From Nomascus leucogenys (lineage: Eukaryota > Chordata > Mammalia > Primates > Hylobatidae), in the NCBI RefSeq assembly GCF_006542625.1, contig NC_044384.1, forward strand, positions 21,749,798 through 21,813,797: 64,000 nucleotides of DNA, read 5' to 3'. Positions 32,736 to 44,819 of this stretch are shown here, piece by piece. The notes below the pieces were generated by a model. It had not been told where the DNA came from, searched no databases, and saw only the letters and a list, made by a program, of their open reading frames with translations. Within the stretch, counting starts at the first letter, position 1; every line of letters starts with the position of its first letter. The position numbers and the translations under genes were made by a program.

Positions 32736-33876
32736 TCTGGTCCCAAAGCTAGACGAAGCTACCTCATTCCCCCATGCTGTGTATATGGTAAAAATAACGT
32801 TTGTTCAAACCTTGCATTTGTTTTGCAGCATAGGCATTTTGTTTTATGTTCCAGACAACATCTGTTTGCTGCAAAATCTCAGCCAGTTCTTGTGTTACCT
32901 GAGCAAAGGAGACAGTGTTGAAGGCCCCTAGAGGCCCATAAATTTATTCTAAAAACACCAGCGCCATCAGTTTTCTGAGGCTGAGCATGAGGATGTATGA
33001 TCCTGGATATCAATCCGTGTAAAAAGAATAAAATAAAGAGGTATGGGTTGTCTAAAGCAAAGATCTGTGCTAAATTTAATGCAGAAGAGGAGGCTTTGAA
33101 TAACTGATTATTCCTGCCCATCTTCCTCATTTCTTTAGGATTTCTCAACTGTGGTCAGCAGAGATATTATTTCTTACCATGGCCCATGAGACTTCACTGT
33201 TAGAATAATTTGACAAAGGATATTGGCCCAGTGAAAAAAAAAAATGGTCTTATAAATTACCACTTCACACCAGCATGTATTTGCATATGTGGGCTAAGCA
33301 GACTCTGTTCAATCTCAAAAACACTCATATAAGGCAAACTCATCATACACTGTTCAGAACTCAGCATTCTCAAAAAGTTACAGCATCAAACATAAGAATT
33401 CCCAAGGCTAGAGAATATACAGTTGGCAGCTCCTTCTGGGGAAAAAATATGATATGACATTTGTACAACTATTTTAAAATTTAGTCAAGAATTCTAGAGC
33501 CCAACACTTGGAAGCAATGGCTGAGTCTTGGAAGAGCTCTCTGCAGTGATAGGAACTCAGCCAGAGACCCGGGGGTCACTGCAGCCTAGTCAAGCCCGGG
33601 GAAGGATGCTGTGCAGAGCCAAGACATGCACATGATCTTTTGCCAAATGCAATCACACTGACATTGCAGTGTTGCTGTAAAGGCAATGGCCTGGAATATG
33701 AAATGTGATCAGAACTGAGGAGAGGGAACCTAGACAGAAATTCAAACTGATAGGGCAGTCAACATAAGGTGAAGGTGGATGGGGAGCAGTGGGGTGCCGG
33801 TAAATGTTTAACAGCCAGATTTCTGGAAAAAAGTAAATGTGTATGTTATATATTTTTCTGATATAAAGGATTTGTA
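32736..33876. other. Single-copy stretch
   Basis: Nothing recognised. Several short open frames without domains. Confidence 0.5.
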
Positions 33877-34185
33877 GGCCAGGTGCAGTGGCTCACGCCT
33901 GTAATCCCAGCCCTTTGGGAGGCCGAAGCAAGTGGATCACTTGAGGACAGGAGTTCGAGACCAGCCTGGCCAACATAGCAAAACCCCATCTCTACTAAAA
34001 ATACAAAAACTTAGCCGGGCGTGGTGGCTCATGCCTGTAATCCCAGCTATTCAGGAGGCTGAGGCATGAGAATTGCTTGAACCCAGGAGGAGAATGTTGC
34101 AATGGGCTGAGATCACGCCACTGCACTCCAGCCTGGGTGACAGAGTGAGACTCTGTCTCAAAAAAATTTAAAAAAATTAAAAAAA
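33877..34185 (+). mobile_element. AluS-like SINE
   Basis: Full-length plus-strand Alu with an A/T-rich tail. Imperfect flanking repeats 'aaaggatttgta' and 'aaagaatgtgta'. Confidence 0.97.
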
Positions 34186-36500
34186 AGAATGTGTAGCGGA
34201 CAGTTTACAAGTAATAGTAACATATACAATGCTCTTTATTATAAATTCCATATAGCCATTTGATCCTCACAGAAAGTTTTGCTCTTTTTGTCAAATTCTT
34301 ATACCCATAGTCAACCTATGGTTGTGTCAATGATCATTTGATAAAGGGAGTAAGTGGAGTTGTATCCCAATCTGATACCTATTTCCCCAATAAATTGCTT
34401 TCATTAAATCTAATATGTGATCTACCATTAGACTTTCTCAGTCTCATATACATTATATTCATTAAACTGAAACCTCTTTCAGCTTTACCACAAGATCACT
34501 CTGTCATTTTGGCATTTTAGGGATCTGAATCTAAAAAATAATTGTATGTTACACCAGTAAAAGTCACAAGACTTAGTGAGCATTAATGTAAAATTTTGTT
34601 AATTTCTTTATGTAATTATAGAAAAAAGTTTTAAGCTAACATATTTACCTCAGTTTTCAATTTATACCTCTATATTACTCCGACTTGCAATTTCCTCAAA
34701 ATCCACTCTCAGTTTTAATAATTCTATCATCGACAACAGTGTCATAAAATCAGACTATGAATAAATGCTTAATAACTATCCAATTCAGTAAAGAAGTTGC
34801 TCATATCATTGACGGATGAGTGTGGTTAAGAGATGAATGTTGGTTGATGTTTTCATGTACTTTAACATGTAAGATAAAAGTGAAACAATGAAGATGAATG
34901 TTGCAATGTCACTAATTCATCATGACAGGAGCAACTGCTTTCCTGAATTAGATAACAGTTTTCAATACTGCAACACTATTTCCTCAAATTTTTAATGCTA
35001 TTCAGAAGGGAACAGCTGCATTTGTGCTACGCTTTTAATTTTAATCCACGTTCTTAACATTTTATCATTTTCTTAAGTCTACACAATCGACAAAACAGTA
35101 AATCAAGCCCCGTTTGATAGCACTGGCCAATTTCTATGGTATAAATACTTTCACCACCATCGATTTCAAGCTACCACCCTGACATCACTGAACCTGGAGT
35201 TGAACAGTAGCACAGCATTATGTATTTCCCCTGTGCAGATTTGACAGATGTCAATGACAGCAAAGTGCAGTAAGATCACAAAGTGGTGAGTTTTGAGTAT
35301 TTATTACCTTTGTTTTAATATAATTTATTTAGTGAAAAGTTTATGTCATTTAATTGTTCAATAACTATATTTAACAATTGCCTCTGAAAATTCCTGAACA
35401 TTTAGCCACCAGCTCTTCACAAGCTGGTATAGGACACACACCTGGTGGAGGCACAGACAATAAGGGAGAAACAGAAGGGAGGCCAGTGGAAACTCCTGGA
35501 CACCCTCTCTTATCCCTGAGCATTGGATTCTGAATCTGGTTGGAAATGGAGGTGATTCAAGATGTGATATGGAGATGCCGCTTTATTTTGGGGCTCGCTG
35601 GTTCCTCGGCATGGAAGTGGGCCTTCATTCCAGGCTTACTTCCAATGGAACAGGAATTGTTTATATCCCTCTTGTTCTTGCTTGATGGGCTTAAAACAGA
35701 AGTGAGACTAGGCCCTTGGTTGTTGTAGGGTTGTCAGTAGGTTGTGCCAACGGGACCTATACAAAAGGCAGAGGAAAGAGAAATCAGGCAGAGCTGTCAG
35801 AAAGATGCCTGTGGTGCTGTTCTACAGTGAGCAGGTCTCTGCAAACCTACTCCAAAAGGCTGAGGGAGCTGGGAGGCTGAGAAAGGAGGCCAAAGAAGGA
35901 GGCTGATAAATCCACTTTTTTCAAAAGAAACATTTAATAGGGACTTATGAGTAGAAGCCATGTCTCTGGTGGCCATGAGAGAGTGGATCCCTGCCCTGGC
36001 CCTCCAGAAAGTATTCTTTCCACAGCAAGTTTCTGGGTAAAGCATGCTGCTGGTCATGTCTCAGATCCTCCTGTGAAACTTAAGACCACCAAGGAAATGA
36101 GATGAGCATCTTCATGAGGAGTTATTATGCTACAGGTATTGTTTCTTGACTTAGCTGCAGGAATGCCTTGGTGTGCTGGAGTCAAACGTTGGTCATTATG
36201 GTGGTTTCGCTTCAAGATGGCGTCACTCTTGCCATGCAACAGGCTGTTTCCCTACAGGTGCCTACCTCTACTCTGCACCTTTAAGCTAGCCCAGCACACC
36301 CAGGCACACATCAGCCTGCTGGGCCATGAAACAACTCAGTGGACACGCGGGATATTATAGTACCTGTAGGAATGATTTCAAGCCTTTCTGTGTGTCTGCA
36401 GCCTGTTTTCTCTCTCAAGTGTCCTTCACAACCTCATTTGGACCCACTGATAAGGGCACTGAATCTCTGAAGCTCTGATTCTTGGATCCATCTTGAGGTT
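34186..36500. other. Long single-copy stretch
   Basis: About 2.3 kb without a recognised mobile element. The first half is AT-rich. The one motif worth naming is the TALE-type palindrome at 35242-35253. Confidence 0.5.
35242..35260. promoter_or_regulatory. Candidate MEIS/TGIF-type site cluster
   Basis: Palindromic TGACAGATGTCA at 35242-35253 followed at once by a third TGACAG (35255-35260). TGACAG is the core bound by TALE homeodomain proteins. This is sequence-only evidence. Confidence 0.35.
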
Positions 36501-36519
36501 CTGGCTTGAAAAATATTTT

Positions 36520-37516
36520 AAAAATCACATTTGTTGATGGCAAGGGTGCAGTAAAATAGACATCTTATAAACTGCTGGCAGGAAAGTAAATTAGGACATC
36601 TTGTATAGAATTCAATTTGGCCATAACTGTTAAGAGTATGTTAAAAGAAAAGCTTTAGCTGAATTAAACGTAAAAAAGTTTAATTGAGCAAAGAACAATT
36701 CATGAATCAGGCAGTCTGCCGAGCTAGAGGAGGCTCAGAGACCCCAGCACAGCCACGTGGTAGAAGAAGATTTATGAACAGAAAAAGGAAAATGATGTTC
36801 AGAAAACAGAAGTGAGGTACAGAAACATCCAGATTAGTTACAGATTGGCGTTTGCTGTATTTGAACACGGTTTGAACAGTTGGCCCCATTTCATTGGCCA
36901 AAACTCAGTGATTGACACAAGAGTAGGCTACAGTTTGTTTATAACTCCATTTAGGTTATAGTCCACGAGGTACAGAAGAACCTTTAGGCGGAACTTAAAA
37001 CATATAAGGAGGCAGCATTAGGCTAAACTTGGTTTAACAAGTCTTTAAAATGTCCATAGTGTCTGCCTCTATAATCCCACTTCTAGGCATGTATGTTATA
37101 GAAATATTCATAGATGCTGCAAAGATATTTATGTAAAGGAAATGCCTTGTTTGTTTAGTAAATAGGAACAACCTAAATATCCAATAATACAGTTATATTT
37201 AAATTAATTATAAGTCCATACTAGAAAATATATGGACACTGAAAAATCACACTTTTAAATAATATTTAGTAATATAGGTAATGATTAGGACATAATAAAA
37301 AGTGGAAAAAGCAGGAAACAAAACTGCACATGCAATAGGATCCCAATTTTATTAAAAATTTACATATGTAATGGAAGAACTAAAAGGAAATAAACTAAAA
37401 TGCTACCAGTGGTTATCCATATTCATTGTGGGTGATTTCTGTTTTCTTTTTTAAAAACTTCCATATTGTCAATTTTTCTAGAATCATCATGTATCATTTT
37501 TAATACAGAAAAAATT
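36520..37516 (+). mobile_element. Old L1M 3' part, host of LTR copy B
   Basis: Sense L1M: 'gttgatggcaagggtgcagt', 'actgctggcaggaaagtaaa', 'gaattcaatttggccata', then, beyond the LTR, 'ctataatcccacttctaggc', 'acaacctaaatatccaataa' and 'ggttatccatattcattgtg'. Confidence 0.85.
36639..37039 (-). mobile_element. Solo retroviral LTR, copy B (inverted relative to copy A)
   Basis: About 401 bp; its minus strand aligns end to end with 8702-9103 (TGTTAAACCAAGTTTAGCC..., 'cactgagttttggccaat', 'ccaccacgtggctgt'-like block, ATTAAA). It cleanly interrupts an L1M. The 4-bp flanks are agta and agtc, compatible with a decayed target-site duplication. No internal retroviral genes are present. Confidence 0.88.
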
Positions 37517-37809
37517 TGGTGGCTCACACCTATAATCCCAGCACTTTGGGAGGCCAGGGTGGGCGGGTCACTTGAGCCCAGGAGTTTGAGACCAATCTAG
37601 GCAACGTGGCGAAGTCTCATCTCTACAAAAAATTTAAAAAATTAGTCAGGCATGGTGGTGCATGCCTGTAGTCCCAGCCAGTTGGGAGGCTGAGGTGTGA
37701 GGATTGTTTGAGCCCAGAATGTCAAGGTTACAGTGAGCCAAGATGGCACCACTGCATGCCAGCCTGGGTGACAGAGTGAGACCTAGTCTCAAATAAATAA
37801 ATAAATAAA
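37517..37809 (+). mobile_element. AluJ-like SINE, slightly 5'-truncated
   Basis: Plus-strand Alu starting near ggtggctcacacctat, lacking about 10 bp of the element start, with a (TAAA)n tail. Confidence 0.95.
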
Positions 37810-38734
37810 ATGCTAATTTAAAAGACATTGGCTTGCAACAGCCTGTAGCTCCTTAGCTTGTCATGCTGCACATAAAGTTTGCAAATCTATACATCGATAG
37901 CATTTTCCCAAAGAAATGCTCCTCTAATTTCATCAAAAGAAGTAATAAAAAATATTGAATTTACTGAAATTTACTTTACAATCAAATTGAGACTATAAAC
38001 AAAAAATAGCTATACATAAAACTTTGCTTCCATCACAGCAAAAGAAGCTGCTAATGGGGAAGAATTAAAATTAGAGGATATGTTGATATTTGGATTCTTC
38101 TGAAAATTTCCTGGGAGAGCCTTTTAAAATATAAAAGATGGCTTCTGATACCTACTTGAAAGTATACATGTAAAAGAAGAAAATGCACTATGGAGAGAAA
38201 TTTGTTCTTTTAGTGGCTCTACTTTACAATTCTATTCAGCATTTATTCAAGTGATATTGAAGGCTTCACTCTGTCATGCTGAAGTTGTGTCCAAGACTGT
38301 GAGAACATTTTACCAAATAATATTTGGAAGCCAGGCTCAGTATCTCAAGAATAATAGCATTTTAATTTTTAATTACATTTTCTGCCATTACAATCAATAT
38401 TTATTAAGTGGTCTAAAAACGAAAATGACACTCTGTTGAGTGCTGTGTGAATTATTCAAAGGAAAGTTTTTAGAAAAGTGAAACCCAGCCTAGAGGATGA
38501 CTTTCATCATTCTTTACTGTCTTCCTCTCACTTTGCCACGTTTCTGCTCTGCCATTATTCTCTCGTATCCTGATGTCACCCCAATTCACTCTTTTCTTAC
38601 TTCCTTTGGCTCTCAGATTTTCCCCCATGCAATTTCAAGTTTGACTATGGTCTGTCTCTTATTATTCTCTTTTAAAAATGTTTTCATTTTAATTGATATG
38701 TCAATCCTCCGAAAGCTGGTGCTTTCAGCAAAAT
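37810..38734. other. Single-copy AT-rich stretch
   Basis: No element or gene recognised. Confidence 0.5.
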
Positions 38735-38736
38735 AA

Positions 38737-39699
38737 AGTATCATCAGAGTAAACAGACAACCTACAGAATGGGAGAAAATTTTTGCAAACTATCCATCTG
38801 ACAAAGGTCTAATATCTAGAGTCTACAAGGAACTTAAACAAATTTTCAAGAAAAAAAAACCAACCCATTAAAAAGTGGGCAAAGGATATGAACAGACACT
38901 TCTCAAAAGAAGACATTCATGCACCCAAGAAACATGAAGAAAAGCTCAACATCACTGATCATTAGAGAAATGCAAATCAAAACCACAGTGAGATACCATC
39001 TCATGCCAGTAGAATGGCAATTATCAAAAAGTCAAGACACAACAGATGTAGGTGAGGCTGCAGAGAAATAGGAGCACTTTTACACTGTTGGTGGTAATGT
39101 AAATTAGTTCAACCATTGTGGAAGAGAGTGTGGCAATTCCTTAAAGACCTAGAACCAGAAATAATAACATTGGACCCAGCAATCCCATTACTGGGTATAT
39201 ACCCAAAGGAATACGAATAATTCTATTATAAAGATACATGCATGTTCACCACAGCACTATTCACAAGAGCAAATACCCAAATGCCCATTTAATGATAGAC
39301 TGGATAAAGAAAATTGGTACATATTCACCATGGAATACTATACAGCCATAAAAAGGAAGGAGATTATGTCCTTTGCAGGGACATGGATAGAGCTGGAAGC
39401 CATTATCCTCAGTAAACTAATGCAGGAACAGAAAACCAAACATCACATGTTCTCACTTGTCAGTGGGAGCTGAACAATGAGAATACATGGACACAGGGAG
39501 GGGAACAGCACACTCTGGGGACTGGGAGGGGTTAAGGGGAGGAGAGCATCAGGAAAATAGCTAATGCATGCTGGGCTTAATGTCTAGGTGATGGGTTGAT
39601 AGGTGCAGCACACCACCATGCCACACATTTACCTATGTAACAAACCTGCCCATCCTGCACATGTACCCTGGAATGTAAAATAAAATAATTAAAAAAAAA
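38737..39699 (+). mobile_element. L1 3' end (L1PA/L1PB-type), 5'-truncated
   Basis: Sense ORF2 C-terminal part and 3' UTR: 'gtctaatatctagagtctac', 'caatcccattactgggtata', 'ccatggaatactatacagcc', 'ggacacagggaggggaacag' and 'acatgtaccctggaatgt', ending in an A-rich tail. ORF2 is interrupted and cannot make a protein. Confidence 0.95.
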
Positions 39700-39708
39700 A
39701 TTTTTTTA

Positions 39709-40005
39709 GGCTGAGTGCGGTGGCTCACGCTTGTTAATCCCAGCACTTTGGGAGGCCAAGGCAGGCGAATCATGAGGTCAGGAGATCGAGACCATCCTGG
39801 CTAACACAGTGAAACCCTGTCTCTACTAAAAATACAAAAAAATTAGCTGGGTATGGTGGTGGGCCCCTGCAGTCCCAGCTACTCGGGAGGCTGAGGCAGG
39901 AGAATGGCATGAACCCAGGAGGTGGAGCTTGCAGTGAGCTGAGATCACGCCACTGCACTCTAGCCTGGGCACAGAGCGAGACTCTGTCTCAAAAAAAAAA
40001 AAAAA
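39709..40005 (+). mobile_element. AluY-like SINE
   Basis: Plus-strand Alu with AluY-style features 'atcatgaggtcaggagatcg', 'agaccatcctggctaaca' and 'gtggagcttgcagtgagc', and an A14 tail. Probably the youngest Alu in the window. Confidence 0.95.
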
Positions 40006-40319
40006 TTTTACGTGGCACTTTGCCATTTTCTTGTATTCTGCCTAGGCACTTGAACCAGCATTGAGCAAACAATTTACACTGGAAAAATCTTGTGGGCTTA
40101 AACTGACTTCACTCTCCTTTCAGAGGCTAATTTAGGATTATAAATTCAGTCTTTGACCTTAAGCAAAATGGGCAATACTTGGGGGCTCGATGGACCTGTC
40201 AAAAGGACTCTTCAACTATAACCCAAATTGTTGTTTCTTTTTAAATTAAATTTAGACTATTTGTAACTTGATCAGAGACCCTAATAAGCCACATCTTGAA
40301 TAACTGACTCTCAGGGTCC

Positions 40320-41906
40320 ACAGGGGGTCTTTAAGAAGTTCACAGAAAATGTGTATTCTGAAAAAACAACGCATGGATTTCAATTTTTTTTTTTTGCACC
40401 AAAATAAACACACACTAACTTGTTGTAACATGGCTGGACAGTATCTGGTTTGAGGCGCATCAGTTTGAAAAGAGTTCCTATCACAGCAACATGAATCCTG
40501 CTGTAATTGAAGCAAGAATAAACATTGAGTTTATGGTGGAGCTTGGGTGGAAGAATGGTGAAATCATTGATGCTTTATGAGAAGTTTATGGGGACAGTGT
40601 CCTGAAGAAATCAGCAGTTTACAAATGGATAACTCACTTTAGGAAGGGATGAGACAACATTGAAGATGAAGTCCATAGTGGCAGGCCATCCACATCAATT
40701 TGCAAGGAAAAAATTCATCTTGTTCATGCCCTAATTGAAGAGGATTGATGATTAAAAGGACAAACAATAGCCAACACCACAGATAACTGGACTAGTTCAG
40801 CTTACACAATTATGACTGAAAAGTTAAAGATGAGCTAGCTTTCCATTCCATAAGTGCCAAAAACCGCTGTGCCCAGATCAGCTGCAGACAAGGGCAGAGC
40901 TCTCAATGGAAATTTGAAACAAGTGAGATCCAGATCCTGAAGCATTTATTTGAAGAATTGTAGCAAGAGATGAAACATGGCTTTGCCAGTACAATCTTGA
41001 AGATAAAGCACAATCAAACCAATGGCTACCAATAGGTGGAAGTGGCCCAGTCAAAGCCAAAATGGATCCATCAAAAGCAAATGTCATGGCAACAGTTTCT
41101 TGGAATGCTCAAGCCATTTCTCTTGTTGACTTTCTGGAGGGCCAAAGAATGATGACATCTGTTTGTTAGGAGATGTTTTGAGAAGGTTAGCCAAAGCTTT
41201 AGCAGAAAAACACCTGGGAGAGCTTCACCAGAGAGCCCTTCCCCACCATGACAGTGCTCCTGCTCGTTCCTCTCATCAAACAAAGACAATTTTGTGAGAG
41301 CTTTGATGGGAAACCATTAGGCATCCACCTTACTGTCCTGATTTGGCTTCTTCTGCCTTCTTTTTGTTAAAAGACCACCATTTTTCTTCAATTACTAATG
41401 TAAAAAAGACTATATTGACATGCTTAAATTCCCTCAGTTTTGTGTTTTGTGTTTTTTGTTTTTTTTTGAGATGAAGTCTCACTCTATCACCCAGGCTGGA
41501 GTGCAGTGGCATGATCATAGCTCACTGCAACCTCAAACTCCTAGGCTCAAGTGATCTTCCTGCCTTAGCTTCACAAGTAGCTGGGACTATAGGTACGCAC
41601 CAACTCATCTGGCTATTTATTTCATTGTTTTTTAGAGATGGGGGTCTTGCTATGTAGCTCAGGTTGGTCTTGAATTCCTGGCTTCAAGCAATATTGCCTC
41701 AGCCTCCCAAAGTACTGGAATTACAGGCATGACCCACCATGCCTGGCACTGACCATCAGTTTTTTAGGGACGAACTAAATGGTTAGTATCATTGCTTACA
41801 AGTGTCTTCAACTTGATGGAGCAAATGTTGAGAAATAAAGTTTTTTTTTTTTTTACTTTTAGCTTTTAATTCCATTTTTCAACGAGCTTTGTGAAGTCCC
41901 TTTGTA
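40320..41906 (+). pseudogene. Hsmar2-like mariner element with dead transposase, split by an Alu
   Basis: Tc1/mariner DNA transposon encoding a cut-and-paste DD34D transposase. Sequence seen: 'taacatggctggacagtatc', 'ttgggtggaagaatggtgaa', 'ggataactcactttaggaag' and 'aagccattt'-region text match Hsmar2. Degenerate terminal inverted repeats are visible: the left end (40322 on, gggggtctttaagaag) pairs with the right end (41880-41906). Without the Alu the length is near 1.29 kb, about full length. The gene is broken by premature stops (e.g. TGA in 'gctttatgagaag') and net frame changes. Catalytic Asp codons 1 (40969-40971) and 2 (41250-41252, in CHH-D-SAPA context) persist, but the third position, 35 codons after the second, is GCC (Ala) at 41355-41357. 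Confidence 0.88.
41442..41748 (-). mobile_element. AluJ-like SINE inside Hsmar2
   Basis: Reverse-strand diverged Alu. Direct repeat tcagtttt at 41434-41441 and 41756-41763 flanks it approximately. It lies downstream of the transposase catalytic region. Confidence 0.94.
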
Positions 41907-42226
41907 TTTCCTTTCATTCAAAAAGCACAATCAGGGTCCCCAAAAGAAATGGAAAGAAGGAAATGGCAATGAATATAATACCATTTCCCCAGCCCCTCAG
42001 CCATTAAGTGGAGCAAAAATACAAAGACATTTCTGGGAAAATACAAATGATGATAATTACCTCTGAGGGTACAAGAAAGAGGAGGGGCAGGGGTTCTCAA
42101 GTTGTGTCTGCAACGTTTGAAGCAATAAGGTGAAGGGTTAACACATTAAATCTGGGTAGTGGGTACAAGAATGGCTGTCATGTAAATTACTTTTAGTTAA
42201 GAAGAAAAGAAAGAAGGAGAAGGGGA
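41907..42226. other. Unassigned stretch
   Basis: No element recognised between Hsmar2 and the next Alu. Confidence 0.5.
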
Positions 42227-42536
42227 CTGGACATGGTGACTCACAACTATAATCTCAGCACTTTGGGAGGCCGAGGTGAGATCACTTGAGCCCAGGAGTT
42301 CAAGACCAGCCTAGGCAATATAGCAAGATCCCATCACTACAAAAACAGAAAATAAACAAACAAAAACATAAAACAATTAGATGGGCATGGTGGCAGGTGC
42401 CTATAGTCCCAGCTGCTTAGGAGACTGATGTAGGAGGATCGCTTGAGCCCAGGAGTCCAACGCTGCAGTGAGCTATGATTACACCATGCACTCCAGCCTG
42501 GGTGACGTAGACCTCTTCTCAAAAAAAAAAAAAAAA
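42227..42536 (+). mobile_element. AluJ-like SINE
   Basis: Plus-strand Alu with an expanded A/C-rich middle linker and poly(A) tail. The flanking repeat aagaaagaagg occurs on both sides. Confidence 0.95.
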
Positions 42537-42682
42537 AGAAGAAGAAAGAAGGTACTAATACTTATATTTTAACCAATGAGAGAACTAGGTGCCTGGGCCC
42601 TGCATCTTTCCTGGAAACCAGCCCAACAGGTGGGAATCTATTTATAGTCTTCAGAGTGTAAGCAGACCTTAAATTATATATA

Positions 42683-42775
42683 GGTACAGGATAAATGCAA
42701 ATCTTTAGAAAGCGTTACAGTAATCGGTGGTTACAGGATAAATGCAAATGTTTAGAAAGTATTGCAGTAATCTGT
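42683..42775. repeat. 46/47-bp imperfect tandem duplication
   Basis: Copies at 42683-42728 and 42729-42775 share 'acaggataaatgcaaat', 'tttagaaag' and 'cagtaatc' with a handful of differences. Confidence 0.88.
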
Positions 42776-42940
42776 GGGGTAGGTCCTGAGCCCAGATCTT
42801 CCCAATAGACTGGTAGCAAATGTGAACCACCCTCCTGGATAGAGAATGTGAAAGTACTTGATTCATTCAAAAGGTAACTCACCAGCAAAAGCACTATAAA
42901 AGAGTTTAGAAAATTCAGCATAAAAAATGGGCAAGAGAAA

Positions 42941-42980
42941 AATATATCCCAGTGGAGAAAAATATATCCCAGTGGAGAAA
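42941..42980. repeat. Exact 20-bp tandem duplication
   Basis: aatatatcccagtggagaaa occurs twice back to back (42941-42960, 42961-42980). Confidence 0.95.
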
Positions 42981-43655
42981 AAAGATAAGCAACTGCAACC
43001 TACAAGAAGCTAAAACATAGGATGAGGCTCTTTCCTTCTCGACGTTTCTGAACGTTGAGAGGGGGAAGCACCATATAATGGTCTAAAGAATGCTGCACAT
43101 TTAGGGGCCGCAGCAAGCAGAAATGTGCCTGTTACTGCCTCTTGGAATAAAACAGCAAACTCTCTTGAGAGGTGTGGAAGTTGGCTCGGTCAACTGTTGT
43201 TCTTCTCAGAGTGTGAGTTGAAGCAGTATTGAGAGCCAGCTGTGGCCCCAAACCACTTAACACTGTTCTGTCTGATTCACGTGGAAATGAATGATACTTA
43301 GGAGTAATCTGATGTTGACATTCATGGCAGAAAACTAGAAAGCATCTGTTTCTTGAGGAGTGTCTATAGGCAGTGAATGGCTGTCTACACAGACGACCTT
43401 GATGAGTGGGTTGAATATTGCATCTCCTAGACCTGACTTTAATACCCCAATAAAAGGATTTGTCATCTCACGAGCTCTGGAAAGACTGTGTCCACATGCT
43501 GGCCTGGTCAAGATCTATGTATTTTGTGTGCATGTGTGCCAACTGAATCAAGTTTATTGAAAAATATCATTGTGTCTGTAACTTAAAAACAATAATAGCA
43601 ACGTTATGTATAAGCATTTTTGAGGGGCCAGACCCCTCCATGATGCGCCACACCT
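42981..43655. other. Single-copy stretch
   Basis: No recognised element, no coding signal. Confidence 0.5.
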
Positions 43656-43659
43656 TGGT

Positions 43660-43838
43660 TTTATATAATTCTTGCAGCAACACTTTGAGATGAAACTATT
43701 ATTATTCTAGGTTTAAAGATGAAAAAACTGACCCCCAGAGAAGCAATGTCCCCAAGGTCACACAGATGGTAAATGAGGCAGCTGGCACCTGACCCCAAGT
43801 CTATCAGACCCGAGCCTCTGCTCTAATTGCTGATTTGA
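43660..43838 (-). mobile_element. MIR SINE
   Basis: Near-complete antisense MIR: 'cttgcagcaacactttgaga', 'ctattattattctaggttta', 'gtccccaaggtcacacagat' and 'cgagcctctgctctaattgc'. Confidence 0.88.
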
Positions 43839-44049
43839 CAGTAAAAGACACCCTTGTGTGATGCAAATTCCTACTAATTCTCTAAATTTAGTAACTTAAA
43901 ATTCGGTTTTTTTCCCACCAGTTTGCCCTTGAAAATAATACGATGTACTCCTTCAAACCTCCTTCCACAAGAACTAGGGTTATCATTACATATTAGAATT
44001 AGTGGTATCAGAATTATATATTAGTATTATTATGTATTATATATTCATT

Positions 44050-44112
44050 TCCTTGGTTTACCATTAAGTGGCACAAGGTGGGTGGCTTAAAATAACAGCA
44101 GTTTATTTTCTT

Positions 44113-44145
<33 letters not shown>

Positions 44146-44812
44146 AGACAGTCTTGCTCTGTCGCCCAGGCTGGAGTGCAGTGGCGCTTAACTGCAGTCT
44201 CTGTCTCCTGGATTCAAGTGATTCTCGTACCTCAGCCTCCCGAGTAGCTGGGATTACAGGTGTGCACCACCACGCCTGGCTAATTTTTGTATTTTTGGTA
44301 GAGACAGAGTTTCACCATGTTGGCCAGGCTGGTCTTGTACTCCTGGCCTGAAGTGATCCACCCACCTCAGCCTCCCAAAGTGCTGGGATTACAGGAGTGA
44401 GCCACCACACCCAGCCGTATTTCCTCACTGTTCTGAAGGCTAGAAATCTGAACTCAAGGTGCCAGCCAGTCTAGGCACTCTCTTAAGACACTTGGAATGG
44501 ATCCTTCCTTGCCCCTTTCAATGTCTGCTAGAACCAACCATCCATGGACTTCCTTGGCTTGGAGACACATCACTCCAATCTCTGCCTCTGTTGTCCCGTT
44601 GCCTTCTCTGTGTGTCTCTGTGTTTGTGTCTCCAAATCTCTCTTTCCTCATAAGGACACCAGCCCTTGGCTTTAGGGCCCACACTAATCCAATATGATCT
44701 TACCTTAACTTGATCACATCTGCAAAGATGTTTCCAAATAAAGTCACATTCTGAGGTTCTAGATGAATGTGAATTTTGAGGGGGTCACTATTCAACGTAG
44801 TACACCATCCAA
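44050..44812 (-). mobile_element. MaLR-type LTR (MLT1-like), split by an Alu
   Basis: Antisense LTR landmarks: 'ggtgggtggcttaaaataac' before the Alu; 'cactgttctgaaggctagaa', 'ctcataaggacaccagccct' and 'aaataaagtcacattctgag' after it. These are the reverse complement of the MLT1-type layout. Confidence 0.7.
44109..44416 (-). mobile_element. AluS-like SINE
   Basis: Reverse-strand Alu with a long T/C-mixed tail and a roughly 10-bp deletion after 'gcagtggcgc' in the right monomer. Confidence 0.96.
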
Positions 44813-44819
44813 GAAGTTT

